A stretch of 7,197 nt of DNA from an uncultured Brevundimonas sp. GTDB lineage: Bacteria; Pseudomonadota; Alphaproteobacteria; Caulobacterales; Caulobacteraceae. This document shows, in pieces, positions 6,691 through 7,197 of this stretch. Numbering within the stretch: the stretch's first letter is position 1; each line of letters opens with the position of its first letter. The position numbers and the translations under genes were made by a program. The notes under the pieces are model-generated. The model worked only from the letters and a program-made list of their open reading frames with translations. It ran no database searches and was not told the origin of the DNA. The stretch covers positions 1-7,197 of the forward strand of contig CAMLNY010000051.1 of the NCBI GenBank assembly GCA_946481405.1, in the 5' to 3' direction.

Positions 6691-6695
6691 AGGAA
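6691..6695 (+). promoter_or_regulatory. Ribosome binding site of the acyl-CoA synthetase
   Basis: AGGAA lies 5 nt before the ATG at 6701. It favours this start over the in-frame ATG at 6650, which has no clear Shine-Dalgarno and would add a 17-residue stretch with poor codon bias. Confidence 0.6.
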
Positions 6696-6700
6696 ACCCC

Positions 6701-7197
6701 ATGACCGATTCCGCCTCGCCCGCTCTCTCCTGGCCCGCCGTCGGTCTCGCCAAGGCGACGGCCCTGCTGACAGCGCCGGGATCGCTGCTGGAGATCGTGG
6801 ACGTCGAGATCGACGGCCGGCCCCAGAAGATCTGGAAGAACGGCCCGCCGACACTGATGCACACCTTCCTCGCCGGACGGGCGCACGGAGAGCGGACCTT
6901 CCTTGTCTATGGCGAAGAGCGCGTCTCGTTCGAGGCCTTCGCCCGCGCGACCCTCGCCCTCGCCGCCGACCTTCAGGCGCGCGGCGTCACGCCCGGCGAC
7001 CGCGTCGCCCTGGCCATGCGCAACCTTCCGGAATGGCCGGTCGCCTTCTTCGCCGGCGCCCTGATCGGCGCCATCGTCACCCCGCTGAACGCCTGGTGGA
7101 GCAGCGCCGAACTGGCCTATGGCCTGCGGGACTCCGGCAGCGCCGTCGCCATTCTCGACATCGAGCGGCTGGAGCGGATCGGCGCGGCGCTGGCCGA
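6701..7197 (+). CDS. AMP-forming acyl-CoA synthetase/ligase, N-terminal part (runs off the window)
   Basis: The first 165 codons of a class I adenylate-forming enzyme, which would activate a carboxylic acid to an acyl-AMP and then an acyl-CoA in the cytoplasm. The visible part is the start of the AMP-binding N-domain: a tryptophan-containing leader (IWKNGPPTLMHTF, about 44-56), the strand pair FLVYGEERVSFEAF (67-80), and the hallmark run GVTPGDRVALAMRNLPEWP (95-113) followed by GAIVTPLNAWWSSAEL (123-138), typical of fatty-acyl or medium-chain acyl-CoA ligases. The ATP-binding P-loop and the catalytic Lys lie beyond the window, so activity and substrate cannot be judged. It diverges from the receptor gene and has no obvious role in alginate use; it may mark the edge of the locus. 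Confidence 0.92.
   Translation, partial: MTDSASPALSWPAVGLAKATALLTAPGSLLEIVDVEIDGRPQKIWKNGPPTLMHTFLAGRAHGERTFLVYGEERVSFEAFARATLALAADLQARGVTPGDRVALAMRNLPEWPVAFFAGALIGAIVTPLNAWWSSAELAYGLRDSGSAVAILDIERLERIGAALA

Larger units (their letters stand above)
6432..6700. other. Divergent intergenic region between TonB receptor and acyl-CoA synthetase
   Basis: These 269 bp hold the receptor ribosome site, promoter and operator listed separately. The part from 6560 to 6690, which should contain the promoter for the plus-strand gene, shows one more ATTGGTCTG half-site (6569-6577), identical to nine bases of the lyase-proximal half-site. I found no convincing plus-strand -35/-10 pair. Confidence 0.6.

Noticed and set aside
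6650..6700. Upstream in-frame ATG giving a 17-residue longer acyl-CoA synthetase
   Set aside because: No Shine-Dalgarno precedes it and the added codons (ATA, GCA, ACA) are atypical; the ATG at 6701 has AGGAA at a good distance.

Overview
The window looks like a chromosomal segment from a GC-rich alphaproteobacterium, most likely Caulobacteraceae (Brevundimonas-like). I infer this from the strong G/C preference at codon third positions and from the large TonB-dependent receptor of the type common in Caulobacter and Xanthomonas. It holds what appears to be part of an alginate-utilisation locus.

Layout: four genes are visible. Three lie on the minus strand, read from right to left. They are a 1010-residue TonB-dependent outer-membrane receptor (6431 to 3399), a 249-residue GntR/FadR-type regulator with an FCD ligand domain (3294 to 2545), and a secreted two-domain polysaccharide lyase of family PL6 (2236 leftward to the window edge). 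On the plus strand, diverging from the receptor, the first 165 codons of an AMP-forming acyl-CoA synthetase begin at 6701 and run off the right edge.

How they fit together (inference): the receptor would import alginate-type oligosaccharides across the outer membrane, the PL6 lyase would cut the polymer outside the cell or in the periplasm, and the FCD regulator would sense a uronate-type product. The lyase keeps all five residues I recall as the Ca-binding and catalytic set of the PL6 enzyme AlyGC, in the same spacing. The receptor and lyase have matching promoters (TTGAC-purine, 17 bp, YAGCGT), each preceded by the half-site YTGGT. Upstream of the receptor this half-site forms a 32-bp inverted repeat with a perfect 18-bp core, CAACTGGTcaACCAGTTG, which is the kind of site bound by FadR/UxuR-type GntR proteins. 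Upstream of the lyase it occurs as three same-direction copies spaced 12 and 24 bp apart.

Main anomaly: the 3' end of the lyase gene appears frameshifted. From about position 83 down to about position 36 the sensible reading frame is one base out, and then the original frame resumes and stays open to the window edge. The annotated stop at 62 is therefore probably an artefact of two compensating 1-base indels, either sequencing errors or real mutations. I saw no RNA genes, insertion sequences, CRISPR arrays or phage genes. The content is a fairly ordinary carbohydrate-use locus with an informative regulatory layout rather than a clearly new system.
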